A stretch of DNA of 64,000 bases from Eutreptiella sp. 'Long Island Sound 2002' (GCA_964036045.1 OZ038381.1:112890922-112954921), one strand, 5' to 3'. Shown: positions 42,695-52,709, counted from the stretch's first letter. Numbers and translations are program-made. Notes: generated by a model not told the origin, from the sequence alone.

Positions 42695-42712
42695 AGAACA
42701 AGATAAAATGAA

Positions 42713-42856
42713 GCGCGATAACCTACGCGATAACTCGCGCGGTAACTGGTTATCGCGCGATAACTAGCGCCATAACTCACGCGATAACTAGGTTATCGCG
42801 AGATAACCCACGCCATAACTAGTGCTCTAACCCCGTTCTAACTAGTTAGAGCACAA
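42713..42856. promoter_or_regulatory. Array of TTATCGCGCGATAA palindromes
   Basis: At least seven variants of CGCGATAACT/GTTATCGCG within 100 bp, including the complete palindrome GTTATCGCGCGATAAC, followed by TAGTGCTCTAAC and CTAGTTAGAGCAC. It sits just upstream of the small minus-strand gene and is arranged inversely to 41920-42020. Could be a multimeric protein-binding site or transposon ends. Confidence 0.6.
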
Positions 42857-43105
42857 AAAGACCAAATCACAAAAAGGGCAAAACGGGCAATACCGAGCAA
42901 ACGAGACATGCAAGGCACATTGTTGCATCATAGTGCACCCATGTAACATGTGAAAGTCCGGGTTCCAACCATATTAACAACCCCCAAAAATTGGGGAGGT
43001 TCCGCAACACGCCCTAGATCAGCGAATCCCGCGCCCACGTCACCTCCATGTCCCCGTCCGTTGAATCCCGCTTCACGACCTCCATCTCGTACGCCCCGTT
43101 CTACA

Positions 43106-44819
43106 TCAAGATGTCCCCCGCGTACACAATGACAGGGGAGATGTCGTGGGCGGAGCGGGAGAGGAACAGCCTAGGGGGTGGTGTGTGCACACGGGGGGAT
43201 CTGCCTCCACCTTGGGGGGGCTGAAGATGTCATCCACCATGTCCCGGATGGCCAGCCCGACCCGAGCCTCCAATCCAACCCCCAACAGCAAGAGTTGCCC
43301 AAAAGTGGGCACGTCTTCCCCGCCCTCCCCGTCCAGCAGGTCGAGGCAGTCCTTAAGCTCCAAGGGAAGGGTGGCGTCGAGATGCGTCGCATTTGGCTTA
43401 ACCCAAGAATGACGCCGATGGGGGGTCCACTGCGTGAACAGTGCCCCCTACATCTCTTGCCCGGGGGGGGAGGGGAGCTCGTGGTGCCGGGCAGTGCTGA
43501 CGAGGACGAGGACCTCCCCCTGTTGGAGGAGGACCTCGTCCCACCTCTACTCCCTGGCCTCCCCCAGCGCCGTTCCCGCCTGGACGTTGATGCGATACTG
43601 GGAGGAGAGGGCCGCGAAGGTCGAGATGTGGCAGCTGGAGGGGTTGCGGTCACGGGGGGGCGGCGTGTCTGGGGCAGTCGAAACATCCGTGTGGGGGAGC
43701 TGGTCCCCCGACTCAGCACCCGACACGATGATCGAACAAGGCATGTCAAACAAGTCTTCAAACGGATCGAGGACACGGTCGTTGATGCCGTTAATAAATT
43801 TTTTACTAATGGCACTTGCCATTCCCCCGGTTTTGGTGGGCTTGGACTCGTACCGCTGGGGGAGGGTGGGGTCCTTCCTTTGCTCCTCCACCGGTTTCAC
43901 ATTTTGCACCGGGTCAAAATGTTGAGGAACTTGGTTCCCCGTCGCCCAAATTTTTCCACCCTCCCTCAGGTGGTCTTGCAGTCCTCCGCGACAAGAATAT
44001 CGCGGTGAAGGGTGTAGCCGAGGCCGTCCACGAAGTTACGAGTCATCGGGGGGGCTGGGCGGTCAGCCAAAACGGAGGGGTTGGCGGTGGCATACGAGGG
44101 GGGGTCTTGCAAGGGTGCCATGCGCAAGGGGGGCTCGGGCATAATGAAGGGGGGGGGTCCGCGATTCCCCGATACCAACTAAGCCCCTTCATCCTATGGA
44201 GAGTGGGCAGAGTGATATCGGAGATGTGGTGGAGAGGGGGCATGGTCGGTTGGCTTGGCAAGATGCCCAAATCGTCCCACCACTGGGCCTGCACCGCCTG
44301 CCATTCAAAAAGAACGTTAGAGTGGTCAGCCTGCGGCTCACCGGCAGGAAAGTAGTTATTGATGGCAATCATGTCAATCCGCATGGGGCAGTGAATGAGG
44401 CCAGTGGTGGGGTAGATGGCACAGAGGCCGGGCTTGGGTTTGCCCACGGTGTGCGGGGCCATGATTCCCAAAAGGCTGTCCACGGTTGAACCGGCAGGAA
44501 TGAGCCGGACGGCCCGCAACCCCGGGAGGGCCTGCTGCAACTCCCGAAAAAGGTGAGTGGCCCAACCTTTTTTCCCAAACCATCCCGCCCTTTTGCATGT
44601 TCGTATCTCGACATGAATCAACTGGGGGCGAGTGGCCAACCCCTTCGCCCACCCCACCACCTCCTCCACTACCAGGTCCCCCGTGTATGTGGCGTCCTCC
44701 AATGTGCCGAAGCGAAGGGGGATGCCCTGGTAGTGGCCCGGGGTGCCATCAGACAGGTCGGCGAGTGAGAGTGACCGGATCTGCGAAAGGGGATGCGACT
44801 GTTGAGTGGACATTTTCAC
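43106..44819 (-). pseudogene. 2OG-Fe(II)-oxygenase-like protein, multiply frameshifted
   Basis: ATG 44819 opens 258 codons (MKMSTQQSHPLSQIRSLSLA ... MKGLSWYRGIADPP). The frame shifts in the C-run near 44150-44158, continuing as PFIMPEPPLRMAPL ... MTRNFVDGLGYTLHRDIL, and again near 43985, continuing as REGGKIWATGNQVPQHFDP ... to TAG at 43547. Past that stop and another TAG near 43456-43458 the same frame stays coherent (ELKDCLDLLDGEGGEDVPTF, GLAIRDMVDDIF). The piece GDQLPHTDV looks like an HxD iron site, and GEVLVLVSTARHHE then GALFTQW looks like the distal His strand of double-stranded beta-helix oxygenases. The role of the first 250 residues is unknown. The family call is inference from motifs only. 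Confidence 0.45.
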
Positions 44820-45640
44820 AAAGAAAGCGAAGGTGAGGTCTGAACAAAAGACATAAGAACAGCATGCTCATGCAAAAATCAAAGGATATTCGTGCGAAGC
44901 TCGCGCGAATGTGAATGAAGATACAGATGCGAATACGATTGCGCACGGGGTTGCGAATTCAAACGCGAATTCAGTTTTTGTGTGTCTTTTAGCGACATGA
45001 TAACCGATTCAAGCTACAATTCACGTCGTTTGAATTTTTATGAATTTTTGGCGAGGTAAGCATAGCAAACGGGCACAAAGACAAGGCACCACGGCCAAAA
45101 CGGGCAAGAAATCAACAAAGTGAGCGCACTGATTCAAAAGTTCTGTTCGCAGTGGGTACATACAGCTATGTTGAAGCCAGAGGATGGGGTGGGCCCTTGT
45201 TGTCTCAAGGCATAGTAGTATGCCCATCAATCTGTCTATGGAGCTTACCCATGTCACGGCACGTGCCCCGGCACACTTTCTGATGCCGCCCCCCCCCTCC
45301 GTGTCATGGTGGCACGGCCGTCAAAGGTGACAGAGGTGACACAAGTGCCGATCACCCTCACACAACACGACACAGCAGCGGCCCCGTGTGACACGACACA
45401 CCCTATGTGGCGGCACCGTGGCATGGCATGGCGCAAGACCCGCCCCCCCCCCTCCGTGGCTGGGTAGGCTCCTACATATCTATCTATAAAATTGACATGT
45501 GTATTGTTGCATGTTGTTGTAAAGTGGGACTTTTTTTCCCATACGGGTTTTTTTTCATGCCCAATGTGGTTTTCAAGCATTCACTCACTTTCCTTTGCCT
45601 TGCACGTGCTTGAGGAGGGATGGGGCATGTGGTGCTGATA
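44820..45640. other. Spacer, no gene recognised
   Basis: AT-richer DNA upstream of the oxygenase-like gene. 44886-44975 has CTCGCGCGAAT and several GCGAAT words, like the spacer at 41.45 kb. Two C-run blocks (CCGCCCCCCCCTCCGTG type near 45288 and 45440) bracket GTG-rich DNA. Short frames show no domain. Confidence 0.5.
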
Positions 45641-45647
45641 TGGAGTG

Positions 45648-45783
45648 AACAATTATCGTCTTTAAATCTCGCCCCTTGAGTTAACACTTCTGGGTAATCG
45701 TTCAGGGTTAACGATTATCGTCCTGAAATCACGGCCCTGTTGGATCAAAGCGAACGGGCGATAATCGTTAACACTGAACGATT
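45648..45783. mobile_element. Transposon-end-like block with 25-bp inverted repeat
   Basis: 45696-45720 and 45759-45783 are inverted copies matching at 24 of 25 positions. A partial direct copy (AACAATTATCGTC...AAATC) lies at 45648-45672. Read on minus, the block from 45739 begins CAGGGCCGTGATTTC and then repeats ACGATAATCGTT, the style of a DNA-transposon terminus with subterminal repeats. A mate end was not found. Confidence 0.5.
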
Positions 45784-45924
45784 ATGTAATAAAATCATGT
45801 GCTGCATGTCGAAAGGCTCTGAAAACAGGCGAGGGAAAACGTGCTGCAAAACCAGCCCCAAACCGTAACCCAAATACTTCCTCCATTGGCATTGTACCTC
45901 CATCTGAGGGGGATGATAGTGCAG

Positions 45925-45942
45925 CCTCATTTTAGGGCCCTG
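45925..45942 (-). mobile_element. CAGGGCCCT terminus-like sequence
   Basis: On minus it reads CAGGGCCCTAAAATGAGG. The left end of the protease element at 52710 reads CAGGGCCCTGAATGAGG, so this may be the end of a related element extending to lower coordinates. Confidence 0.4.
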
Positions 45943-45953
45943 ATGTACTTACT

Positions 45954-46063
45954 ATGGAGCGATGTGTTCAGCTCGCACGAAAAGCTAAGCTGATGTGTAT
46001 CCCCATTGTTGATCGTGACATTGAGCACCAACTAGTGGCACGTGGTAGCAGCAGTAGCAGCAG

Positions 46064-46096
<33 letters not shown>

Positions 46097-46600
46097 TAGT
46101 GGCAGCAGTGACAGTAGGAGTGAAGGCCCCTCTGGAGCCGACTCAGATAATAGTGGGCAAGATGTATCCGGTGGCTCTACTGTAAGTGCCACCAATTCCG
46201 ATTCGTCCACGTCATCAGGCAGCAACACAGCAACCCCACCGCGAAATAGGAAGTATCGCCGTGTGACTATACAACTACTCCAAAAGGCAAACAAGCACCA
46301 ACTCCTCAGCCAAAATCAATTGAACACCGTAGGGTCGAAAAAAAAACCCTCAGAAAAGATATTGGAAAGGACGTAGTGGATGTGGATGCCATGTTGAGTG
46401 ATGCATGTCCAGTACGTATGCTAAGTGTTTCCCATGCCGGCAGCACAAGCACCAAGAGTATTGCGGGAACAACCAGCGTCTGTCCGGGCATTGCACAAAA
46501 AACTCATAAAGGTAAAAGACCCTATACACAACAAAAGGTGGCATGTCCCAAGGGGACCCAGGGGAAACAACTGTCCAGCATGTGAGCCAGACAGGCGAAG
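45954..46600 (+). pseudogene. Polyserine / Cys-His protein remnant
   Basis: ATG 45954 opens 140 codons: a basic start (MERCVQLARKAKLMCIPIVD), a polyserine run from an (AGC)n repeat at 46049-46101, an acidic Ser/Asp region and a basic stretch. A one-base shift at the A-run 46339-46347 moves the coherent reading to the next frame (DIGKDVVDVDAMLSDACP). A second shift gives KCFPCRQHKHQEYCGNN...SGHC, a possible zinc-binding segment, and a third frame gives HNKRWHVPRGPRGNNCPACEP. Frameshifted pieces in order suggest a decayed gene of about 215 codons. Family not recognised; similar Cys/His blocks occur in transposase-associated proteins. Confidence 0.4.
46049..46101. repeat. (AGC)n microsatellite
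   Basis: Tandem AGC/AGT/AAC triplets encoding polyserine with asparagines. Confidence 0.95.
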
Positions 46601-47227
46601 GAGAGTGCAACTTTCATACTTCAAGTTAAGTGAAAACTTTATGCTTGCCGTTCTTTTGCATGTGTCTTTGCATTGCCTAAGTATGATGGCATCTCCTATG
46701 GTGCAAAAAGATGTTGGAAACAAGCCTAGAAGTTGTCAAAACGGGTAGCTCGGAAAAACGCTCGGAAGTTTTGGCCGGGAAAGCGGCTCAAAAAACGTAA
46801 CCAATATCGGTAGCGATATTCTGGGGACTTCCCGGCCAAGACACCTAGGGGTGCTCGGAAGAAAGTTTCCATGCTATGTTGCTTACCATTTTCAAAATCC
46901 ACCTTGCGACATGAGTTGGACTGGGTGAGCATACATGGGTGGCATTTTCAAAAATCCTCAGCAATATGAGTAGCATTTTCCATCCAATTTATACCTTCAA
47001 TGCTGTGCGCCTCAGCACGATGTGGGTTCCAGCAAGGGCGTCCAGCGGGGGTTCAAGCGGCATGGGCTGCCGATGGGGTACCGATCACGGACTACACTAT
47101 CAAAGTGCCCTTCCGGTGTTCGATGACGGAGGACACAGCACGCAACGTTGCCGTTTCATAGGATCGCCCACACGCTGAATCAGCCCCGGTAGAAGCTTCC
47201 CGCCCTGTAGAAGCTTCCCGCCCTGTA
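46601..47227. other. Spacer, no gene recognised
   Basis: Contains inverted TTGGCCGGGAAAG / CTTCCCGGCCAAG (near 46769 and 46830) flanking the small palindrome AATATCGGTAGCGATATT, and a duplicated AGAAGCTTCCCGCCCTGT at 47192-47227. Short frames only. Confidence 0.5.
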
Positions 47228-47770
47228 TTGCGCATGAACCATCGGTCTGTTTTGGGTTGGACGTGTGCATGCTCCATACGTGCACCCCACCCGGTGGATA
47301 CACCATGCGACATGTTTCGTCACACATACATACTTGCCTGCAACTGGTATTTGCCAAACTGCCGGTACACCTGTGATGCATGGCTCCACATGCTGCACGA
47401 CGATAATGCAAACCCGCTACACACGCTGATCGAGTTGCGTCGTGAACCGAATTATGCACAGGCAGAAGCAGTCCAAAGTTTTGTCGGCATCCTGCATCTG
47501 AAGTCTGCTCTAAACGCTCGCTTGTGTGACTCGATAGACCAGAGGGAGAGTGTACACTCCCATACCAGCGAAATTACGCCCTTTCAGATACATGATACAG
47601 TGCCTCAGGCTGCCAAGGTAGTACACGCGTTGGCTACAGCGATTCAAGAGTACGCAGCACTGTGTGATTTATGGATGCCACATGCGAAAAAAATCAAAAC
47701 TAACCACGTGGTCCCAGGTTACACCACTGAAAGCGTTACAACTTTTGCTATGGGCAGTTGCATGGGTTGA
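47228..47770 (+). CDS. Unknown ORF upstream of the GIY-YIG ORF
   Basis: 180 codons (MRMNHRSVLGWTCAC ... FAMGSCMG). Protein-like composition with helical stretches (AEAVQSFVGILHLKSALNARL, VVHALATAIQEYAALCDLWM) and scattered Cys/His. No domain recognised. It is separated from the next ORF by 58 bases in a different frame, so the two may be parts of one frameshifted retroelement gene. Confidence 0.4.
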   Translation: MRMNHRSVLGWTCACSIRAPHPVDTPCDMFRHTYILACNWYLPNCRYTCDAWLHMLHDDNANPLHTLIELRREPNYAQAEAVQSFVGILHLKSALNARLCDSIDQRESVHSHTSEITPFQIHDTVPQAAKVVHALATAIQEYAALCDLWMPHAKKIKTNHVVPGYTTESVTTFAMGSCMG

Positions 47771-47828
47771 CCAACAGTGAACACACTGTAAAGTAGCGAT
47801 AGCGCCTCTCCGATACCCTGGTGGTAAC

Positions 47829-48950
47829 ATGCCACGGCCCAGTACAGTGCAGTTCAGTCAGGAGGTACTTGCTACACACTGTGCCCGACCCACACGCACG
47901 CGCCGCTTGCACACCAAGGTCCCAACACTGCAAAAATTACGTGAAGGGGTAAAATCCAGCTCATACAGACTGCGCATGCGAGTGCTCACACACATCGTAA
48001 AAGTGTGGGGCGCCACTGCTATGATTCACTGGCACCCCAGGACATCCCTGCCGGTACAAGTGTATGTGAGCCCATATATGCACTATGCATCCGTAGGTGC
48101 GCATGCACATGTCACCGAGGTCTGCAACATCAGTGGCTGGATCAATGCCGTATGGCTGATGCCGGGGTCACCTGCTGCAGGGGATATTCGCCTAGGGGAG
48201 CAGCAGCAAATGCATGCTCTCATACATCACCGCTGCTCCGTGAAGGCGTGCCGTGTGAGCGTGCTTATTGACCACAACCATCATCTATATCCACATGTAT
48301 GTACTACAATAGCACAGACATACGGATACGTGGTTGCTGGGGGCATCACGAAACAGCAATCCAACTGGTCGCTGGTATGCCTGCACAATGTACAAGCGGC
48401 TACCAAATGGCCAGTGTCGCACGCGGTGGTCGTACCACGCGTTGGACCCATGCTCACGCGTTGGGGCCTGAAGCCCGGACCCACGCCACCCCATACAGCA
48501 TGCCCCCCCCTCTCCGAAGGTACTATCGAAAAACTGAGACTATCACGACCCATCCACGACGGGAAGCTCATTTTCTGGACTGTTTGGAAAACAGAATGCA
48601 ACGTCCGACAACAGGTGCTACGAACCAAGAACTGGCGCAAGCCTTTCCTGGAGTCATGTCTGCGTGCAAATGAGGTCATGCACCTGGCACCCAGCGCACA
48701 CATCCGCAACCTGTATGATATACTGCACCCTGCCACCTACAATGATCTCCATGCTGTGGACGTCTTGGTCTATGGAGCGTACAGCCGTAGTGATGGCAGA
48801 ATTTATTTCGGCCAGATTGGGGCTATTAGGGAAGCGAGTACGGTAGGAGGGCATTTTCTGCAGGAAGTGGCTGACGCGCGAGCATGGCACAAACTCGACG
48901 GTACGAAAGGTATTCTGCTTGTCCAAAGTAGGGGTGGACAAGGGCTGTGA
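47829..48950 (+). CDS. ORF with C-terminal GIY-YIG-like nuclease
   Basis: 373 codons from ATG 47829. The C-terminal ~60 residues read VDVLVYGAYSRSDGRIYFGQIGAIREASTVGGHFLQEV. YGAYS in place of GIY, GRIYFGQIG in place of the YIG strand and the following Arg and His-x3-Glu fit the GIY-YIG core. GIY-YIG nucleases accompany Penelope-like RTs, and in a permuted clade known from green algae the nuclease precedes the RT. The preceding ~300 residues (HIVKVWGATAMIHWHP ..., LIFWTVWKTECNVRQQVL) are unrecognised. A Penelope-like RT remnant lies downstream in the same orientation at 58.5 kb, after other insertions. The ORF itself has no internal stop. Confidence 0.5.
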   Translation: MPRPSTVQFSQEVLATHCARPTRTRRLHTKVPTLQKLREGVKSSSYRLRMRVLTHIVKVWGATAMIHWHPRTSLPVQVYVSPYMHYASVGAHAHVTEVCNISGWINAVWLMPGSPAAGDIRLGEQQQMHALIHHRCSVKACRVSVLIDHNHHLYPHVCTTIAQTYGYVVAGGITKQQSNWSLVCLHNVQAATKWPVSHAVVVPRVGPMLTRWGLKPGPTPPHTACPPLSEGTIEKLRLSRPIHDGKLIFWTVWKTECNVRQQVLRTKNWRKPFLESCLRANEVMHLAPSAHIRNLYDILHPATYNDLHAVDVLVYGAYSRSDGRIYFGQIGAIREASTVGGHFLQEVADARAWHKLDGTKGILLVQSRGGQGL

Positions 48951-49089
48951 GGACCTTGCGGCAGATTGCGCCGGTGCGCTTCGGCCCCAAGGCCGGCTCC
49001 CACCTTGACGAAACCCCCTTTTTGGAGGGTTTTTACAGGTGGGAATGGGGATTAGGGGTGGATTCCTACCTAATAGCCATGGACGGGTC
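48951..49089. other. Spacer between GIY-YIG ORF and transposon
   Basis: Short G/C-rich stretch with the small inverted pair GAAACCCCCTTTTT/GGAGGGTTTTT near 49010-49035. Nothing else recognised. Confidence 0.5.
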
Positions 49090-49986
49090 CGCCGCAGTTC
49101 CTATTGATTGGAGGAATGGTTAAATGTTGAAAAGCGAGTGTCTGGACGATTCACGGTGAAGATTTGAGTTTGCATACCGCCAGTAAATGCAGTGAAGTCG
49201 ATTTGTAATTATAGTACATTGAAAATCCGGATTCCAGATGTGAGATTTTGAATAAACAGTGGAACACGTTCCAAATCAGTGCCTCAGACTAGGAGTTCCT
49301 AATTTTTGGAGTTTGGGGTATCCGGATTCTCATCCGTTTTAGGCTGTGCATGTAGCTGACAATGTCAGCATCAGTCGGGCCCAACACTGCCGACGATGTA
49401 TCCGAGGCCTTCCGTGCAAACCGGGCGCATGTGCCGGCTGCAGTCAAGGACCCTAAGCGCTAAGCCCCTCTTCTAGATCGCACCGTAGCAAAGTTCATCA
49501 CTGGTAAGATCAGTTACACTGAGGCTTGCAGGAAGGTCCCAAGCAGCACTCTGGCATGGAGGCTGAAGGCACTACAAGCAGGCCAGCCGCTGCAGAAAAG
49601 AGGTCCTAAGTCAGGGATCACCGCCGAACATGAGGAGCAGTTGATGGCCTGGGTGAAAAGCGAGTGCCCACGGATGAAACCACCTTACAAAAATGACATT
49701 TTGTTGCAGGCAAAAGTCATGGCACATGCACATGGTTTGTCGTTCGACACAAAGAATGGTCTGCCCAGCGACAAATGGTTCTTTGGTTTCCGCCGCAGGA
49801 ACAAACTGAGCGACAGAGTCGTGCAACATCTGGCCGAAGCTCGTATCCAAGCAGCCCGAGAGGTGAACATTGGTGAATGGTACCGATCTGTGAGAGATGA
49901 ACTAGATCAGCAGCATGTGACCTCTACCGAACGAACCTTCAACATGGATGAAGCCGGTCATCCAAGGTGTTACAACACATACAAAG

Positions 49987-50071
49987 GTGTCGCTGCCGCT
50001 CGACGACGTCCTGCTTGGTCCATCCAGCGTTTTGGTGTCTGTGTCTTTTGTTTCTGTGTCTGCCTCTGCAG
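49987..50071 (+). other. 85-bp GT-AG intron
   Basis: Donor AAAG|GTGTCG, acceptor after a long pyrimidine tract ending TGCCTCTGCAG. Removing it joins the frame so that conserved transposase residues on both sides become continuous. The unspliced frame gives a Cys/Phe/Val-rich string unlike any transposase. Confidence 0.75.
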
Positions 50072-50399
50072 GTCAAAGGGCTTATGCACCACGTGGATTT
50101 CGTGGGAAGGTGGCTCGGAGCGCCCCAGAGGACGGAGAGCGAATCACGGTACTCGGATGTGGCAACGCTGCCGATCAGTAGCTGCGAAAATTAATGAGAA
50201 AATCAGAAAGCTGTTCCAGACTGCCAATGAGGCCAAGGTACAGGTTGTGTTGAAGACCCAGCAGAGACTTTTGAGAGAGTGTGAGAGAGAGAAGCAGCAG
50301 AGAGACAAGGCAGAAGAGGAGGAGAGAAAGAGGCAAGAGAAGGAAGAGAGAGTGCGAGCGCAAGCAAAGAAGAGAGCACCAGCTCAACCTGAGCCACCA

Positions 50400-50485
50400 G
50401 CACCAGCACCAGCACCAGCACCAGCACCAACACCTGCACCTGCACCTGCATCTGCACCAGCACCCGAACCTGCACCTGCTCTAGC
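50400..50485 (+). repeat. CCAGCA/CCTGCA hexamer repeat
   Basis: In-frame hexamers encoding a Pro-Ala repeat in the transposase C-terminus. Confidence 0.85.
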
Positions 50486-51176
50486 TGACTCTGTGGGGAG
50501 GGCAAACAGCTCAGGAAACAGGCGGCTGCAGGACCTGGACATTGGTGTGGGCACCCCTCCCTCTGCAAAGGTTTTTCGAAGCCGTCTAAAGTATCCAAAC
50601 CCCCCACAGGCTCCCACCAACATCACACGGAGTGGGCGTGCGTCAAAGGCAAGGGACATGCTGAACCTGTGACCAATGTACTGCCAGTCAATTCCGCCAG
50701 TGGCTGACAGCCTCTGCAATAGCAGGTAGCCAGTGGGCCAAACCCACTGCAACAGCAAACGGATGGCTGTACATACACAGAGAAGACCAGAGGTGTCATG
50801 CTTTGTTGTTTTTGGCTGCTGCAGGGAGGTACAGGGGTGCACTGCTTCCATTTGGCACGTGTTGCTGTCTCTTTTGTGATTTATTTGAGACTCTACAGAA
50901 CCTGGAGGACCCCCCTAGGGGCTCTAAAGCGGTCAGGCTCCTCCCCCCCCTGCGTGCTTTTCCAAGGCCTGGGGTCCCCATTGGTGGTAGCAAGTGCAAG
51001 AACACCTATAGGTGGGGTCAAGCAAGCGTGCAGAGGGCCGTGGGAGCCTAGGGTGGCCCACTCCAATAATTAGGAACACTCCAATTAATGGGAACTCCGG
51101 TGGTACGGGACAGCCGGCGATGGCCGCCGGCTGCTGCGGAAGGGGCAGTTTTAGTGCAAAATCGAATGGAAATCAT

Positions 51177-51277
51177 AGTGCGGCAACAGGATCCAAGATT
51201 TTTTTGTGATAGGATGTTAGAACTATTTATTCTATGACTATTCTATGTTTCACATCTTTGGATCCTGATGCCGCACT
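51177..51277. mobile_element. 101-bp foldback element (MITE-like)
   Basis: Arms 51177-51199 and 51254-51277 are inverted (AGTGCGGCAACAGGATCC against AGTGCGGCATCAGGATCC, then CAAGAT/CAAAGAT) around an AT-rich 54-base centre. It could be a tiny non-autonomous transposon or a structured RNA. Confidence 0.6.
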
Positions 51278-51529
51278 GCTAATGCCAAGAAAGTGGTGCT
51301 GGGTCCATGGCGACTTGGTAGTGGTGTTCGCCGCCGGCCGAGCTACCATTGCAGCCACCCCCTCCTCACCTGAAGTGTGGTAGGACACCACAATGGTGCT
51401 ACATTGGTGATTGCAAGACTAGGGGCAAGGCATGGTTGGGTACAATCAGCCAAGAGAAGTTTGAGAAGAAGACTTTTGAAGGTCAAGATAAAGTTCGCAA
51501 TGGAGACTCTTCCCCTTGGTGGTCTTCTC

Positions 51530-51530
<1 letters not shown>

Positions 51531-51574
<44 letters not shown>
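51531..51574. repeat. (CA)n microsatellite
   Basis: About 20 uninterrupted CA dinucleotides. Confidence 0.98.
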
Positions 51575-51577
<3 letters not shown>

Positions 51578-52709
51578 TCACACACACCTGAGGTTAAAAG
51601 ACCTGCGTATGCCGGTGCACCAGCCCTGACATGCCTGTAGGTGCATCCCTGAGATGCGATTGCCCAGCTCGGCTGGGCGGCACCTGTGCCCAAATTTGAT
51701 GCCTTAATTCAAAATTGGGCCCTGCAGGGGGCCCATTACAGGACGGAGCATAGAAAGCTTTGCGTGCATAACACGAGACATGATGCGAACACGCACGGTC
51801 ACATCATGTGTTGTTTGTTTCAGCTTGCATATGACTTTCTTTGTCTGTTGACGTGCTCCGTCTTTTGAATTTGCTCGCCATCGAGAGGTCTTCTCCTTTG
51901 GGCACAAGCACCTTCCACGTGCTTGTTTGTCATGATGGGTACGGTTTTGCATGCATGTTGGGCGAAGCCTTTCTACCAAGAGTTTCATGCAGGTGGTACT
52001 GTATCCGTTGCCGCTGCCCACCCTTATGTTTTGCAATTCCAAGCGGCATTGTGTTGATGGGCCTTAGATCCCAACCTTGCTTTGCAATTTGAGGGCAAGG
52101 GAATGGCAATCGTACAAACTCACCCTGCGCGTCAGATTGGGGTGGTAAACGGAGAAATTTTCCTTTCAAAGAAGGCAAGTATGCATGCGTTTTTTACATG
52201 TTTCTATTCAGTAACTCAATAGTTTTTATTCTGTATTTTTTTTTCTGGTCCGGATCGCCGTTTTACCCTTGTCGGTCAATTATCTTCACTTCAATGCAGC
52301 CCGGAACAAGAAGAAGTTTGTAGGCCTCCTTGGTCTGCAAAGAGCTCCGTGACCACAAGGTTTCGGATTCCATCCTCAGGTATGCACGTTCGTAGGTCAA
52401 CAACAAGGCCCCAATTCCTAAGATGCCACCATTGCAAATCTACCATTGTGGTACCTTGGTTCGTCAAACTAAGAGTTAAGTGGTTCTAGTTTTACGGTTG
52501 GTGTTTTGTGGGAGTGGTAGGCAGACTGTTTGCAAACGATTCAGGAACTACACATGAAAGGGTACCCAGGAAGGTGGTGGGAGGGTTCCATCAAGACAAG
52601 GCTTGCTAGGTTTGGTTTTCCAGAACAATGTAAAAAGCAGCTGCATGCGTGGGTACAGAATCGTGGACAGCAGGCACGAAGATGAAAGCAGGGCGCCCAG
52701 ACAAACGCT
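51575..52709. other. AT-rich spacer, no gene recognised
   Basis: About 1.1 kb with short frames on both strands and no domain. Poly-T runs near 52237 and ordinary sequence elsewhere. It may contain decayed exons I cannot identify. Confidence 0.4.

Larger units (their letters stand above)
49362..50672 (+). pseudogene. pogo/Tc5-like (CENP-B HTH / DDE) transposase, decayed
   Basis: ATG 49362 (MSASVGPNTADDV) leads to an in-frame TAA at 49461. The same frame continues with a helix-turn-helix (ACRKVPSSTLAWRLKAL, KRGPKSGITAEHEEQLMAWV) and a Tc5-type second DNA-binding region (SDKWFFGFRRRNKLSDR). FNMDEAG at 49938-49958 supplies the first catalytic Asp. A GT-AG intron (49987-50071) then joins YNTYK to GQRAYAPRGF and ERITVLGCGNAAD, which is standard DDE_1 sequence. 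TAG at 50179 ends that frame and the rest of the catalytic core (other two acidic residues) is absent. In another frame a charged coiled coil, a Pro-Ala repeat and a C-terminus run to 50672. It is therefore a deletion derivative that cannot catalyse transposition. Confidence 0.75.
49090..51105 (+). mobile_element. pogo/Tc5-like DNA transposon, decayed
   Basis: About 2 kb holding a transposase remnant. Each end has two copies of an 18-bp motif, AGTTCCTAATTATTGGAG in consensus: 49096-49113 and 49294-49311 on the left (plus), 51061-51078 and 51079-51096 on the right (inverted). The outermost copies mark the probable ends. The left pair is ~198 bp apart and the right pair is adjacent. The exact termini and target duplication were not resolved. 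Confidence 0.65.

Noticed and set aside
41678-45942. Complete CAGGGC-bounded element covering the three minus-strand genes
   Set aside because: A CAGGGCGCGTGGAGG at about 41679 could pair with the end at 45942, but similarity stops after CAGGGC and it would exclude the AT-hook gene.
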